Assembly (NCBI RefSeq): GCF_900129215.1
Contig: NZ_FQUQ01000005.1
Coordinates: 372,001 to 436,000 of the forward strand
Direction: 5' to 3'
DNA from: Pedobacter caeni
GTDB taxonomy: Bacteria; Bacteroidota; Bacteroidia; Sphingobacteriales; Sphingobacteriaceae
Length of the DNA stretch: 64,000 bases
Positions 51,395-59,744 of the stretch are shown in pieces (the stretch's first letter is position 1; each line of letters begins with the position of its first letter). The position numbers and the translations under genes are program-made. Below the pieces are notes generated by a model. The model was not told where the DNA came from, did no database searches, and worked only from the letters and a program-made list of their open reading frames with translations.

Positions 51395-53530
51395 ATGAAA
51401 AACTCAAAAAATGCGTTGATATTTCTGGCATCGATGCTTCCCCTTTTCGTGGAGGCGCAGCTCAGTAATACAGGACAAAAAACTATGATTTATCCGGAAA
51501 CAAAAAAAGAAAATGTAAAAGACACCTATTTTGGAACAAGTGTAGACGATCCTTACCGATGGCTGGAGGACGATCGTTCTGCAGATACCAGGAAATGGGT
51601 GGAAGCACAAAATGTAGTAACTCAGAAATATATGTCTCAGATTCCGTACAGGAATGAAATTAAGGAACGTCTGAAACATTTGATGAATTATGAGAAATAC
51701 TCACAGCCATTCAAAGAAGGAGCATATACTTACTTTTATAAAAATACAGGACTGCAAAACCAAAGTGTCCTTTACCGTCAGAAGGATGCCGGGGAGCCGG
51801 AAATCTTTCTTGATCCAAACAGCTTTTCCAAAGATGCGACAACTTCTCTTGCCGGGATAAATTTCTCTAAAGATGGGAGCATGGTGGCTTACCAGATTTC
51901 CGAAGGAGGCTCTGACTGGAGAAAAGTAATTGTGTTGAAATCTGCCGACAAAACAGTAGTAGGTGAAACCTTAACTGACGTTAAATTTTCAGGAGTTGCC
52001 TGGCAGGGAAATGATGGTTTTTATTACAGTAGCTATGATAAACCAGCGGAGGGAAGTGCACTTTCCGGTTTAACACAATACCATAAGTTATATTATCATA
52101 AGCTGGGAACACCGCAGAAAGACGATCAGCTGATCTTTGGCGGAGAAAAAACACCAAGACGTTACATTGGTGCCGGGCTGACGGAAGATGAGCGTTACCT
52201 GATCATTTCTGCCGCAAATTCTACTTCCGGAAATGAGCTTTATATCAAAGACCTGAAAGTAAAAAACGGTGCAATTGTTCCATTGGTAAATAATTTCGAA
52301 AAGAGCCATAACATTATTGACAATGTGGGCAGTAAGCTGATCATTTATACTACCCTCAATGCACCTAATGGTCGTCTTGTAACTGTTGATGCAGCCAAAC
52401 CAGCTGCGGAGAACTGGAAAGAGCTGATCAAAGAGACAGAAAATGTATTGGAGCCTTCTTCAGGAGGGGGCAAGTTGTTCGCCAACTACATTAAAGATGC
52501 CATATCTATGGTATTGCAATACGATAGAAACGGAAAACTGGAGCATGAGATAAAGCTGCCGGGAATTGGAACTGCAGCTGGATTTGGCAGCAAAGAAAAA
52601 GATAAAGAATTGTATTATACTTTTACTTCTTATGTTTATCCTTCCACCATTTTCAAGTACAACGTTGCCACAGGGAAGTCTGAAGTATATAAAAAATCAG
52701 GCGTAGATTTTGATCCAACAAACTACGAGTCAAAACAGATCTTTTATAATTCAAAAGATGGAACAAAAGTTCCCATGATCATTACTTATAAAAAGGGGAT
52801 CGAACTGAATGGAAAGAATCCGACAGTATTGTACGGTTATGGAGGGTTTAACGTCAGCCTGACTCCTGCATTCAGTACTGCCAATATTGTGTTGATGGAG
52901 CAGGGAGGAATTTATGCCGTGGTTAACCTTCGTGGTGGAGGCGAATATGGTGAGAAATGGCACCTTGCAGGAACAAAACTGCAAAAGCAAAATGTGTTTG
53001 ATGATTTCATTGCAGCGGGAGAATACCTGATTGCAAATAAATATACTTCAAAAGATTACCTGGCGAGTATGGGTGGCTCTAATGGAGGATTATTGGTGGG
53101 CGCAACATTGGCACAACGTCCGGATCTTTTTAAAGTTGCTTTCCCTGCAGTAGGGGTGATGGACATGTTACGTTACCATAAATTTACTGCCGGTGCAGGC
53201 TGGAACTATGATTATGGTACTGCAGACGATTCAAAAGAAATGTTTGAGTACCTGTATAAATACTCCCCTGTTCATGCACTAAAAGCAGGGACAAAATATC
53301 CGGCAACACTGGTGACCACTGCAGATCATGATGACCGGGTGGTTCCGGCACACTCCTTCAAGTTTGCGGCAAACCTGCAGAAAGATCAGGCAGGTGATGC
53401 TCCGGTATTGATCAGTATTCAAACCAATGCAGGACATGGTGCTGGCAAACCAACAGATAAAGCGATAGAAGAGATTGCCGACCGTTGGGCATTTCTGTTT
53501 TACAATATGGGTGTTACCTATAAAAAGTAA
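51395..53530 (+). CDS. Prolyl oligopeptidase, S9A family, secreted
   Basis: A 711-residue protein from the ATG at 51395 (MKNSKNALIFLASMLPLFVEAQ, a signal peptide). The frame opens at a TTG upstream, but that would precede the signal peptide. An N-terminal beta-propeller-type half (YPETKKENVKDTYFGTSVDDPYRWLEDD) is followed by the alpha/beta hydrolase domain. The catalytic Ser562 is in GGSNGG, an Asp is in DHDDRV and the His is in NAGHGAGKP. It would cleave after proline in short peptides, probably in the periplasm. It is monocistronic. Confidence 0.94.
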   Translation: MKNSKNALIFLASMLPLFVEAQLSNTGQKTMIYPETKKENVKDTYFGTSVDDPYRWLEDDRSADTRKWVEAQNVVTQKYMSQIPYRNEIKERLKHLMNYEKYSQPFKEGAYTYFYKNTGLQNQSVLYRQKDAGEPEIFLDPNSFSKDATTSLAGINFSKDGSMVAYQISEGGSDWRKVIVLKSADKTVVGETLTDVKFSGVAWQGNDGFYYSSYDKPAEGSALSGLTQYHKLYYHKLGTPQKDDQLIFGGEKTPRRYIGAGLTEDERYLIISAANSTSGNELYIKDLKVKNGAIVPLVNNFEKSHNIIDNVGSKLIIYTTLNAPNGRLVTVDAAKPAAENWKELIKETENVLEPSSGGGKLFANYIKDAISMVLQYDRNGKLEHEIKLPGIGTAAGFGSKEKDKELYYTFTSYVYPSTIFKYNVATGKSEVYKKSGVDFDPTNYESKQIFYNSKDGTKVPMIITYKKGIELNGKNPTVLYGYGGFNVSLTPAFSTANIVLMEQGGIYAVVNLRGGGEYGEKWHLAGTKLQKQNVFDDFIAAGEYLIANKYTSKDYLASMGGSNGGLLVGATLAQRPDLFKVAFPAVGVMDMLRYHKFTAGAGWNYDYGTADDSKEMFEYLYKYSPVHALKAGTKYPATLVTTADHDDRVVPAHSFKFAANLQKDQAGDAPVLISIQTNAGHGAGKPTDKAIEEIADRWAFLFYNMGVTYKK

Positions 53531-53550
53531 CACCCTCAATAGCAATATAG

Positions 53551-53623
53551 AATAGCATCAGCTATTAAAAGATGTGCCGAAGCTCCTTATTTAGCTAACT
53601 TAAGGACTTTAGGCACATCTTTT
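53551..53623. terminator. Two hairpins between convergent genes
   Basis: AATAGC-ATCA-GCTATT (53551-53566) is a small hairpin. It is followed by AAAAGATGTGCC (53567-53578), which pairs perfectly with GGCACATCTTTT (53612-53623), with further Ts. The second stem spans the stop codon of the minus-strand thioredoxin-like gene. It can end the peptidase transcript, though its 33-base loop is long. Confidence 0.45.
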
Positions 53624-54069
53624 TCATTTCCGGTGAATATGATCAGTTTCTTATCTGCCCCATAAAGATATAGGGAAGGATAGTGTTTTGGCTGGAATAA
53701 AGGAATGAAAACATAGTCTTTATCCTGTAGCGTTTTGACGTTTTTCATTGCTTTTAATGGCTTGGCATAAGTATCCATAAAAATATTGATGGAACGGAAT
53801 ACATCCTGGGAAACGAGATAGAAGTTAACACCTGATAATTGTTTCGTGTCTTTCGACAGGTTTCCTGCTACCTTCTGACAATGGTCACAACTGGCATCAA
53901 AAAACATGATCAAAGATTTCTTTCCCTTAGGAATTTGTTCGGTAGAAAAGGTTTTACCATCTTCTTTATAAAAAATGGCTTTGGGCAGGGCTGTTCCCGG
54001 AGTAGGGGCCTGAGCAAATGCATTTATTGAAAATGCGGTAATGAGTAAGGAAAAGAAAAGTTTTTTCAT
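53587..54069 (-). CDS. Secreted thioredoxin-like protein
   Basis: A 160-residue protein from the ATG at 54069 (MKKLFFSLLITAFSINAFAQ, a signal peptide). A frame that begins 43 codons earlier is not supported. The domain is thioredoxin-like with the redox pair C61-D-H-C64 (FFDASCDHCQKV), the rest being typical of the TlpA/redoxin group, although the usual cis-proline block is not clear. It would act in the periplasm as a disulfide reductase or carrier. It converges with the prolyl oligopeptidase gene. Confidence 0.85.
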   Translation of the reverse strand: MKKLFFSLLITAFSINAFAQAPTPGTALPKAIFYKEDGKTFSTEQIPKGKKSLIMFFDASCDHCQKVAGNLSKDTKQLSGVNFYLVSQDVFRSINIFMDTYAKPLKAMKNVKTLQDKDYVFIPLFQPKHYPSLYLYGADKKLIIFTGNEKDVPKVLKLAK

Positions 54070-54264
54070 TTTAGCTGTTTTTAGGGATAAATATTTACTA
54101 ATATCTGATTCTCCGGGATAACTTGCGTCATTTGAATTCAAAAATACTATACCTATATTTATCAATTGAGTGGTAATAACGGAAAATGATTGATTCATAA
54201 CTAATAAAACACGAAAAAAATAACAAACATACCTTCATAACCGTTATAAGACAATTATATTCTG

Positions 54265-54777
54265 ATGAAAAAAAAGAAATGGAGTGGTTTGGCGGGAAAG
54301 GTGCTGATTCTGGTGATTGTGATGTTCAATATTGGTTGCGACCAGATCACCAAATCAATCGTTAGGGACAATGTGCAATACCATGCGAATATAAAAATCA
54401 TCAGCGATAACATCACCCTCACAAAAGTAGAGAACTCAGGTGCTTTTTTAAGTCTGGGAGATACCCTTCATTCGGGAGTTAAATTTGTCTTGCTGATGTT
54501 GTTGCCCGTCCTGGTGCTGCTGATGGGTGTTTATTACGTGATGAGCAGAAAAGACCTGGATCCTTTATTGGTATTTGGAATCAGTTGTGTGATTGGAGGC
54601 GGGGCGGGAAACCTGTACGACCGCATCATCTATGGCTCAGTTACAGATTTTCTTCATATCGACTTTGTGATTTTTCAAACGGGCGTCTTCAATGCTGCTG
54701 ACCTGTCTATCATGCTGGGGATGCTGCTGATTATAATCAACTCATTCTCTAAAAGGAAATACAGCACTTATGCCTGA
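54265..54777 (+). CDS. lspA: Lipoprotein signal peptidase (SPase II)
   Basis: A 170-residue protein with four membrane spans. The catalytic aspartates are D128 (GNLYDRIIYGSVTDF) and D146 (VFNAADLSI), and the first conserved block reads DQITKSIVRDN (26-36). It cleaves signal peptides of prolipoproteins such as the SusD and DUF4876 proteins in this window. The N-terminus is Lys-rich (MKKKKWSGLAG). It is monocistronic; the following two-component genes have their own start 39 bp later. Confidence 0.93.
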   Translation: MKKKKWSGLAGKVLILVIVMFNIGCDQITKSIVRDNVQYHANIKIISDNITLTKVENSGAFLSLGDTLHSGVKFVLLMLLPVLVLLMGVYYVMSRKDLDPLLVFGISCVIGGGAGNLYDRIIYGSVTDFLHIDFVIFQTGVFNAADLSIMLGMLLIIINSFSKRKYSTYA

Positions 54778-54816
54778 TCCCAAATCTTTCCAGTTTTATT
54801 TTTCAATTTTGCGGTC

Positions 54817-55494
54817 ATGAAACTATTGGTCGTAGAAGATGAAATCGATTTGCTGGAGGTCATCAGGCAATCTCTAGAAAAGGAAAGCTATCTGGTGGAA
54901 ACCGCTGGTACTTATGCGCTTGCATTGGACAAGATCAGTGCTTATGAATACGATTGTATCCTGCTGGACATCATGTTGCCCGACGGGAGTGGTTTAGACC
55001 TGCTTGCAGAACTGAAGCAAATGAATAAATCGGATAATGTGATCATCATTTCTGCTAAAGACGCGTTGGATGATAAAATAAAGGGGCTGGACATGGGCGC
55101 TGATGACTACCTGGTCAAACCTTTTCACATTGCTGAACTCAATGCCAGAATCAAATCTGTATTGAGAAGAAAATCCCTCAACGGCAAAAATACGATCGAA
55201 CATGCCAATTTGAAGATGGACCTGGACGAACGTCAGGTGTGGATTGATGGAAATGAGCTCCTGCTGAACCGGAAGGAGTTTGACATCCTGAGTTATCTGG
55301 CCGTGAATAAAAACCGTTTGGTCAACAAAACGGCATTGGCAGAACAGGTCTGGGGCGACTATATGGATGGGGCTGATGATTATGAATTTATCTATTCACA
55401 GATTAAAAACCTTCGCAAAAAACTTAAGGAAAACGGGGCAGGTATAGAGGTGCAGGCGGTATATGGAATCGGTTATAAACTGGTCGTCTTATGA
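54817..55494 (+). CDS. OmpR-family response regulator
   Basis: A 225-residue protein. The receiver domain has E7-D8 and the phosphoacceptor Asp51 (ILLDIMLPDGSG), and Lys near 101 (DYLVKPF) completes the pocket. The winged-helix output domain has the OmpR pattern NRKEFDILSYLAVNKNRLV...YGIGYKLVVL. Its stop overlaps the start of the histidine kinase gene by 4 bases (ATGA), so the two are translationally coupled. Tandem 11-bp direct repeats at 56781-56802, before the PepSY-like genes, are its likely target. Confidence 0.93.
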   Translation: MKLLVVEDEIDLLEVIRQSLEKESYLVETAGTYALALDKISAYEYDCILLDIMLPDGSGLDLLAELKQMNKSDNVIIISAKDALDDKIKGLDMGADDYLVKPFHIAELNARIKSVLRRKSLNGKNTIEHANLKMDLDERQVWIDGNELLLNRKEFDILSYLAVNKNRLVNKTALAEQVWGDYMDGADDYEFIYSQIKNLRKKLKENGAGIEVQAVYGIGYKLVVL

Positions 55495-56756
55495 ACCTGC
55501 TGAACTATACCCTGAAATACCTTTCCATAGCCCTGTTGCTGGTGATCAGCATCTGGGCTGTTCTGTTTTATCTGAATATGATTGATGAGGTTCAGGATAG
55601 CCTGGACGATGGACTGGAAAACAGTAAAATGCTGGTGATACAACGGGTAGAAAAGGATAGTGGGATCATTACCCGTTCAGGTTTCTCCGAACACAATTAT
55701 GAGATTAAGGAAATCGGAGAAAGACATGGCCTGAAATTTAAAGACCGGTACCGGGACACGATGATGTATACCCTGAATGAGAAAGATCTGGAGCCTTTCC
55801 GGATGCTGACGACCGTTTTTAATCAGGACAACCGCTATTATGAAATGAAGGTAGTGGCTTCAACAGTGGAGGAAGATGACCTGGTGAGGAGTTTATTGTA
55901 CAGCCTGATCTGGCTCTATGCAGCCATCATTATTAGTTTTTTTGTGATCAATCACTTATTGCTTAGAAAGATATGGACTCCATTTTATCAATTGCTCAGG
56001 AGGTTGAAATCGTTCCGTCTGGATAAAGATCAGGGAATTGAGACCACAAAGACCGATGTTACGGAGTTTAAGGAGCTGAACGAGGCTGTAAACGGATTAG
56101 TGGAACAATCGGTGAATACTTATGGGAGTCAGAAACAGTTCATTGAGAATGCAGCGCATGAGTTACAGACCCCACTTGCCATTAGTCTGAACCGCCTGGA
56201 ACTGTTGGCAGAAAACGAAGGGCTGACAGACCAGCATCTGGAATCCATCGGACTGGTGATCGGGACCTTACAAAGGCTAACCAGGTTGAACAAATCATTG
56301 TTGTTACTTTCCAAAATTGAAAATAAACAATATGGGGAGCTGGCCTTGCTTTCCATCAATACCTTAGTGAGGTCGTTGATTTCCGAATATGAGGATTTCG
56401 CAGAAATGAAATCTATCCGGATTCAGCTGGAGGAAGAGGGACAAACATCACTGGCAATGAACAAGGATCTGGCAGCCATATTAATTTCCAACCTGCTAAA
56501 AAATGCCATTACTCATAATGTGAATGGTGGTACAGTCAGGATTCTGATTACTGAAAATGTTTTGATGATCAGCAATACCGGTGCAGCGGCTTCCCTGGAT
56601 CAGGAAAAAATCTTTAAACGTTTTCAGAAAAACAGCAGGGAGCAGAGCAGTACCGGCCTGGGGCTTGCTATTGTAAAGGCCATCACAGATCTCTATGGTT
56701 TCAGGGTTAAATATTCCTACACTGATCAGCATCACATTCAAATAAATTTCAAATAA
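55491..56756 (+). CDS. Sensor histidine kinase, membrane-bound
   Basis: A 421-residue protein with membrane spans at about 12-30 and 138-157 and a periplasmic loop of about 105 residues between them. HisKA carries His223 (NAAHELQTPLAI) and HATPase_c follows: the N box (AILISNLLKNAITHN) and G2 box (GLGLAIVKAI) are clear, while the G1 box is weak (MISNTGAAASLD). The signal is unknown, but PepSY-like proteins downstream often go with such sensors. It overlaps the response regulator by 4 bases. Confidence 0.93.
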   Translation: MNLLNYTLKYLSIALLLVISIWAVLFYLNMIDEVQDSLDDGLENSKMLVIQRVEKDSGIITRSGFSEHNYEIKEIGERHGLKFKDRYRDTMMYTLNEKDLEPFRMLTTVFNQDNRYYEMKVVASTVEEDDLVRSLLYSLIWLYAAIIISFFVINHLLLRKIWTPFYQLLRRLKSFRLDKDQGIETTKTDVTEFKELNEAVNGLVEQSVNTYGSQKQFIENAAHELQTPLAISLNRLELLAENEGLTDQHLESIGLVIGTLQRLTRLNKSLLLLSKIENKQYGELALLSINTLVRSLISEYEDFAEMKSIRIQLEEEGQTSLAMNKDLAAILISNLLKNAITHNVNGGTVRILITENVLMISNTGAAASLDQEKIFKRFQKNSREQSSTGLGLAIVKAITDLYGFRVKYSYTDQHHIQINFK

Positions 56757-56780
56757 TTGAAGTTTTAACCCATTCCGGGC

Positions 56781-56802
56781 TTTCTTTCCAGTTTCTTTTC
56801 AG
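56781..56802 (+). promoter_or_regulatory. Tandem direct repeats, response-regulator box
   Basis: TTTCTTTCCAG (56781-56791) and TTTCTTTTCAG (56792-56802) are adjacent 11-bp repeats with one mismatch, the geometry of OmpR-family binding sites. A TTTCTTTG element (56813-56820), one mismatch from TAnnTTTG, follows at a distance that places the repeats around -35, a typical activator position. The first PepSY-like gene starts at 56855. Confidence 0.55.
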
Positions 56803-56854
56803 ATTTGACCTTTTTCTTTGTGGTATTAATCACAACAATTAAAAAACAAATACC

Positions 56855-57289
56855 ATGAAACAGCACATCATATTAGCTGCAGGCCTGCTTTTTTCTGGCC
56901 TTACTTATGCACAGGACATTCCTGTAAAGGATGTACCATCGGTAGTCCTGAACTCTTTTAACAAAACCTTTCCACAGGCAGTTAAGGTAGAGTGGGAGAT
57001 GAAAGGCGATTTGTTCAATGCAGATTTCGATATCGGCAGAAGAGACCATGAAGTGTGGCTGAACAATAAAGGAGCAATCGTAAAGCATAAAAAAGAACTC
57101 AGAGCGAGGGAATTGCCAGCCGTAGTGGCCAACAGCATCAAAAAGAATTTTAAAGGATTCAGGATCGATGACGTGGATAAGTTCGAAGAGGAAAAACAAT
57201 TCTTTTATAAAGTAGAATTGAAAACCCTGCAGGAAGAGAAAAAAGTAGTTTTTGATGCACAGGGAAGAATTAGTAACAGAATATTATAA
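56855..57289 (+). CDS. Secreted PepSY-like protein
   Basis: A 144-residue protein with a signal peptide (MKQHIILAAGLLFSGLTYAQ). It has two PepSY-like units of the DUF2874 type (VVLNSFNKTFPQAVKVEWEMKGDLFNADFDIGRRDHEVWLNNKGAIVKHKKEL, then ANSIKKNFKGFRIDDVDKFEEEKQFFYKVEL). Such small periplasmic proteins are often under two-component control in Bacteroidota and may bind peptides or metals. It lies 98 bp after the histidine kinase and just after direct repeats that its regulator could bind. Confidence 0.85.
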   Translation: MKQHIILAAGLLFSGLTYAQDIPVKDVPSVVLNSFNKTFPQAVKVEWEMKGDLFNADFDIGRRDHEVWLNNKGAIVKHKKELRARELPAVVANSIKKNFKGFRIDDVDKFEEEKQFFYKVELKTLQEEKKVVFDAQGRISNRIL

Positions 57290-57321
57290 ACCCAAAAAAA
57301 TAGTATAACCCCCAAAAGAAT

Positions 57322-57774
57322 ATGAAAACATTTAAAAGCATATTGACCACCCTTAGTCTGGCACTGGCCCTTTCCGTAACTTTAGCCAGCTGTGATAAAG
57401 ATGATGATAAAGTTATTCCTGAAACAGAACTTTCTGCAGAAGCGAAAAGCTATGTGAGTACACATTTCAATGGTGTTGCCATCAGTCAGATCATAAAAGA
57501 CAATGAAGGATTAAGCCATGAATATGAAGTGATTCTTGCAAACGGTGTGAAACTGGAATTCGATGCAAAAGGAGCAGTAGAAAGCATCAAAAGTCTGAAG
57601 CAATTGCCTGATAGCGTAATTCCGGTAAAGATTTTAGATTATGTAAAAGCGCAATACCCGGCAGAATTCATTACGGAATGGGAATTGGACCTGAATGATC
57701 AGGAAGTTCAGCTGAGCAGCGGAATGGAATTGAAATTTAGTAAAGCAGGTGATTTTTTAAGAATCGATAAATAG
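57322..57774 (+). CDS. PepSY-like lipoprotein
   Basis: A 150-residue protein with lipobox LASC (Cys24) followed by an Asp-rich linker (DKDDDKVIPE). The mature part has two PepSY-like units (YVSTHFNGVAISQIIKDNEGLSHEYEVILANGVKLEFDAKGAVESIK, then ILDYVKAQYPAEFITEWELDLNDQEVQLSSGMELKFSKAGDFLRID). It lies 32 bp after the other PepSY-like gene and is surely in the same transcript. The pair may act together as the output of the two-component system. A strong hairpin ends the unit. Confidence 0.87.
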   Translation: MKTFKSILTTLSLALALSVTLASCDKDDDKVIPETELSAEAKSYVSTHFNGVAISQIIKDNEGLSHEYEVILANGVKLEFDAKGAVESIKSLKQLPDSVIPVKILDYVKAQYPAEFITEWELDLNDQEVQLSSGMELKFSKAGDFLRIDK

Positions 57775-57794
57775 AAGAACGCAAAATTCCAATT

Positions 57795-57840
57795 ACACCA
57801 ATACGTCATCTTGAAGCGAATCAGGATGACGTATTGGTGT
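57795..57840. terminator. Perfect 16-bp hairpin between convergent genes
   Basis: ACACCAATACGTCATC (57795-57810) pairs perfectly with its complement at 57825-57840 around a 14-base loop. It ends exactly at the stop codon of the convergent BlaR-like gene and probably serves both strands. Confidence 0.65.
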
Positions 57841-59322
57841 TTATGGATTAGCCCTGAAAGAGGTCGTTTTTAATGGAGCCAGGTTGTTTAGCTTTACGCT
57901 TGTAATTGTGCTTGTTTTACTTATTGCTTTGACAGTCGTTAATCCGGAAACTTTTACTTTTTTAATTTCTTCGGGTTTCTCCTTTGTGTCATTTCCCTTG
58001 ATACTGACCGAATTGAGCTTGGACTCTGGTGCCGGGCCATCGATGATCACTGTTGGTTCTTTCTTAGGAGGACTTGGAACTTCTACAGGTTTTGACGATG
58101 TTTTTGGCTGATCAAATGTAACTATCGGTGGAGGAAATTTAACTTTACTTTTGCGTTTCTCTTTCGGAACCGGACGGTCAGGTGTAACTATCGGCGGAGG
58201 AAATTTAATTTTATTTAGCCGTTTTAGTGGTGGAGCAGGTGGTGTTCCCGGTTCACGTGGTGGAGTAGGTGGTGTTCCTGGTTCACGTGGTGGCGGAGGT
58301 GGAGGGCTTTTTGGCATTGGTGGTGCCGGATACCCTGAATTCGCTTTCAGCACTTTTGCGCCGGGCACACGGTGGTTCTTCTTTGCCTCCTTTTTTTTGA
58401 TGGTATCCTGAACATTGTCCCTGGAATTAATGCTGCTCATCTTGTCCGGATAAAAATCCAGCAGACCATAATCTTTAGTGAAGGCCACCGTGGATGTGAG
58501 CAGCATTCCCCCAACGAGTGGCAATGCGAACAGAAGTTTGAGCCTTGCCCGTCCTGTTGATTTTTCTTTGTTTAACATGTTGATTCTTTGTTTTAGTATG
58601 GATGGATTGAAAATTTGATTGCTCAGTTGTTTCATCTCTGCACCAAAAGAATTCCTGATCAGAAAAAGGGCATAATCATGTTTCCGGATCTCTTCTTTGG
58701 TGGTCAGCTCATCGGCAATATATTCATGTAAGAGTTTGATGTCTTTTTTGATCAGGTAACTGATGGGGTTAAACCAGTTCAGCGTTTGAACAATTTCGAA
58801 GAATAAAATGTCGAGGCTGTGTTTCTGACGGATATGAACCATTTCGTGTTTTAGAATCGTTTCTTTTCCGGCAGCGTCCGGCTGGATAAAGAGCAGGTTA
58901 AAGAAAGAAAAAGCTGCGGTACCTTGCTCAATTGAGATATGAACCACCTCACCGTCATGATGCCTTTCTGTCTTTCTGGAAAGTGCAATAATCTGGTAAA
59001 GACCTCTTCCAAGTTTTAAAGAGAAGAAGATCACAACAAGCCAGTAAAGGATCGTAAGGACGGGATAAAACAGGTTCTCCTGTTCGGCAATAGGTTTTAC
59101 CAATGCAGTTGCGGGGATCTGTGCTGCTCCTGAATCCTGAAAAAAGCGGTTCAGATAGCCGATTTGCAATAAAGGTAACACAAAGGACAATAGGGTCGAG
59201 CTGATCAGAAAATACCTGTTCAGGGTATAGAATGTTTCCTTGTGGAACAGCAAACGATAGCAGCCATAAAACAGGGCCAGGTATAAATTCGCTTCCAGCA
59301 GATAGTATAACCAGTTCATCAT
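57841..59322 (-). CDS. BlaR1/MecR1-like M56 membrane peptidase with proline-rich tail
   Basis: A 493-residue protein with membrane spans at about 12-28, 36-56, 86-102 and 262-282 and an M56 zinc core with HEMVH at 159-163 (ILKHEMVHIRQKHSLD). The C-terminal 190 residues are low-complexity, rich in Pro, Lys and Val, with repeated units (PREPGTPP, and KFPPPIVT twice). There is no penicillin-sensing domain. It overlaps the BlaI start-side neighbour by 4 bases. It may sense stress by its extracellular tail and cleave a partner (inference). The proline-rich strand produces a glycine-rich shadow frame on the plus strand, which is not a gene. Confidence 0.9.
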   Translation of the reverse strand: MMNWLYYLLEANLYLALFYGCYRLLFHKETFYTLNRYFLISSTLLSFVLPLLQIGYLNRFFQDSGAAQIPATALVKPIAEQENLFYPVLTILYWLVVIFFSLKLGRGLYQIIALSRKTERHHDGEVVHISIEQGTAAFSFFNLLFIQPDAAGKETILKHEMVHIRQKHSLDILFFEIVQTLNWFNPISYLIKKDIKLLHEYIADELTTKEEIRKHDYALFLIRNSFGAEMKQLSNQIFNPSILKQRINMLNKEKSTGRARLKLLFALPLVGGMLLTSTVAFTKDYGLLDFYPDKMSSINSRDNVQDTIKKKEAKKNHRVPGAKVLKANSGYPAPPMPKSPPPPPPREPGTPPTPPREPGTPPAPPLKRLNKIKFPPPIVTPDRPVPKEKRKSKVKFPPPIVTFDQPKTSSKPVEVPSPPKKEPTVIIDGPAPESKLNSVSIKGNDTKEKPEEIKKVKVSGLTTVKAISKTSTITSVKLNNLAPLKTTSFRANP

Positions 59323-59687
59323 TTCTTGTTTTTAAGTTTTTCAGCCAGTTGAATCAATTCATCAAGTTCCTCGATGTCCATGTTTTTCTCTTTCACCAAA
59401 AAAGAAACCAGACTCTGATAAGAGTTTTCAAAGTAATTGTTCATCACTTTGTCGAAGGCAAAGTGTTTATATTGAGCTTCAGAGATCAAAGGGAAATAAA
59501 TGTGCGTATTGCCAATTGCCTTATGGTCAATAAATCCCTTTCCCTCTAATACACGGATGACAGTGGATACTGTATTATAGGCTGGTTTGGGTGGCGACAT
59601 CTTTTCAATCACATCTTTGGTTAAACCCTCTTTGATCTCCCATAAAATCAACATCACCTGCTCTTCTGCTTTTGTTAGTTCTCTCAT
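59319..59687 (-). CDS. BlaI/MecI/CopY-family repressor
   Basis: A 122-residue protein with a winged-helix domain (about 4-72; EEQVMLILWEIKEGLTKDVIEKMSPPKPAYNTVSTVIRVLEGKGFIDH) and a C-terminal dimerisation helix (ELDELIQLAEKLKNK). It is paired with the BlaR-like gene by a 4-base overlap. Two dyads of the type ACTA-N6-TAGT cover its own promoter, so it probably represses itself and, through the BlaR partner, is released by an envelope signal. It is not linked to any beta-lactamase here. Confidence 0.92.
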   Translation of the reverse strand: MRELTKAEEQVMLILWEIKEGLTKDVIEKMSPPKPAYNTVSTVIRVLEGKGFIDHKAIGNTHIYFPLISEAQYKHFAFDKVMNNYFENSYQSLVSFLVKEKNMDIEELDELIQLAEKLKNKK

Positions 59688-59713
59688 TTTTTTATCTTCC
59701 TGTTAACGTTAAT

Positions 59714-59744
59714 TAAAGTTACTACTATTTTTATAGTTTGCAAA
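59714..59744 (-). promoter_or_regulatory. Promoter of the second BlaI/BlaR operon
   Basis: On the minus strand TTTG (59741-59744) and TAACTTTA (59714-59721) are separated by 19 bp. The first matches and the second is one mismatch from the Bacteroidota consensus. The BlaI dyads at 59724-59757 cover this promoter. Confidence 0.6.

Noticed and set aside
54804..54811. CAATTTTG as a -7 element for the response-regulator gene
   Set aside because: It lies 5 bases before the ATG with no partner -33 element, so it would need a leaderless transcript; not enough support.
58151..58411. Glycine-rich plus-strand open frame
   Set aside because: It is the reverse complement of the proline-rich tail of the BlaR-like protein.
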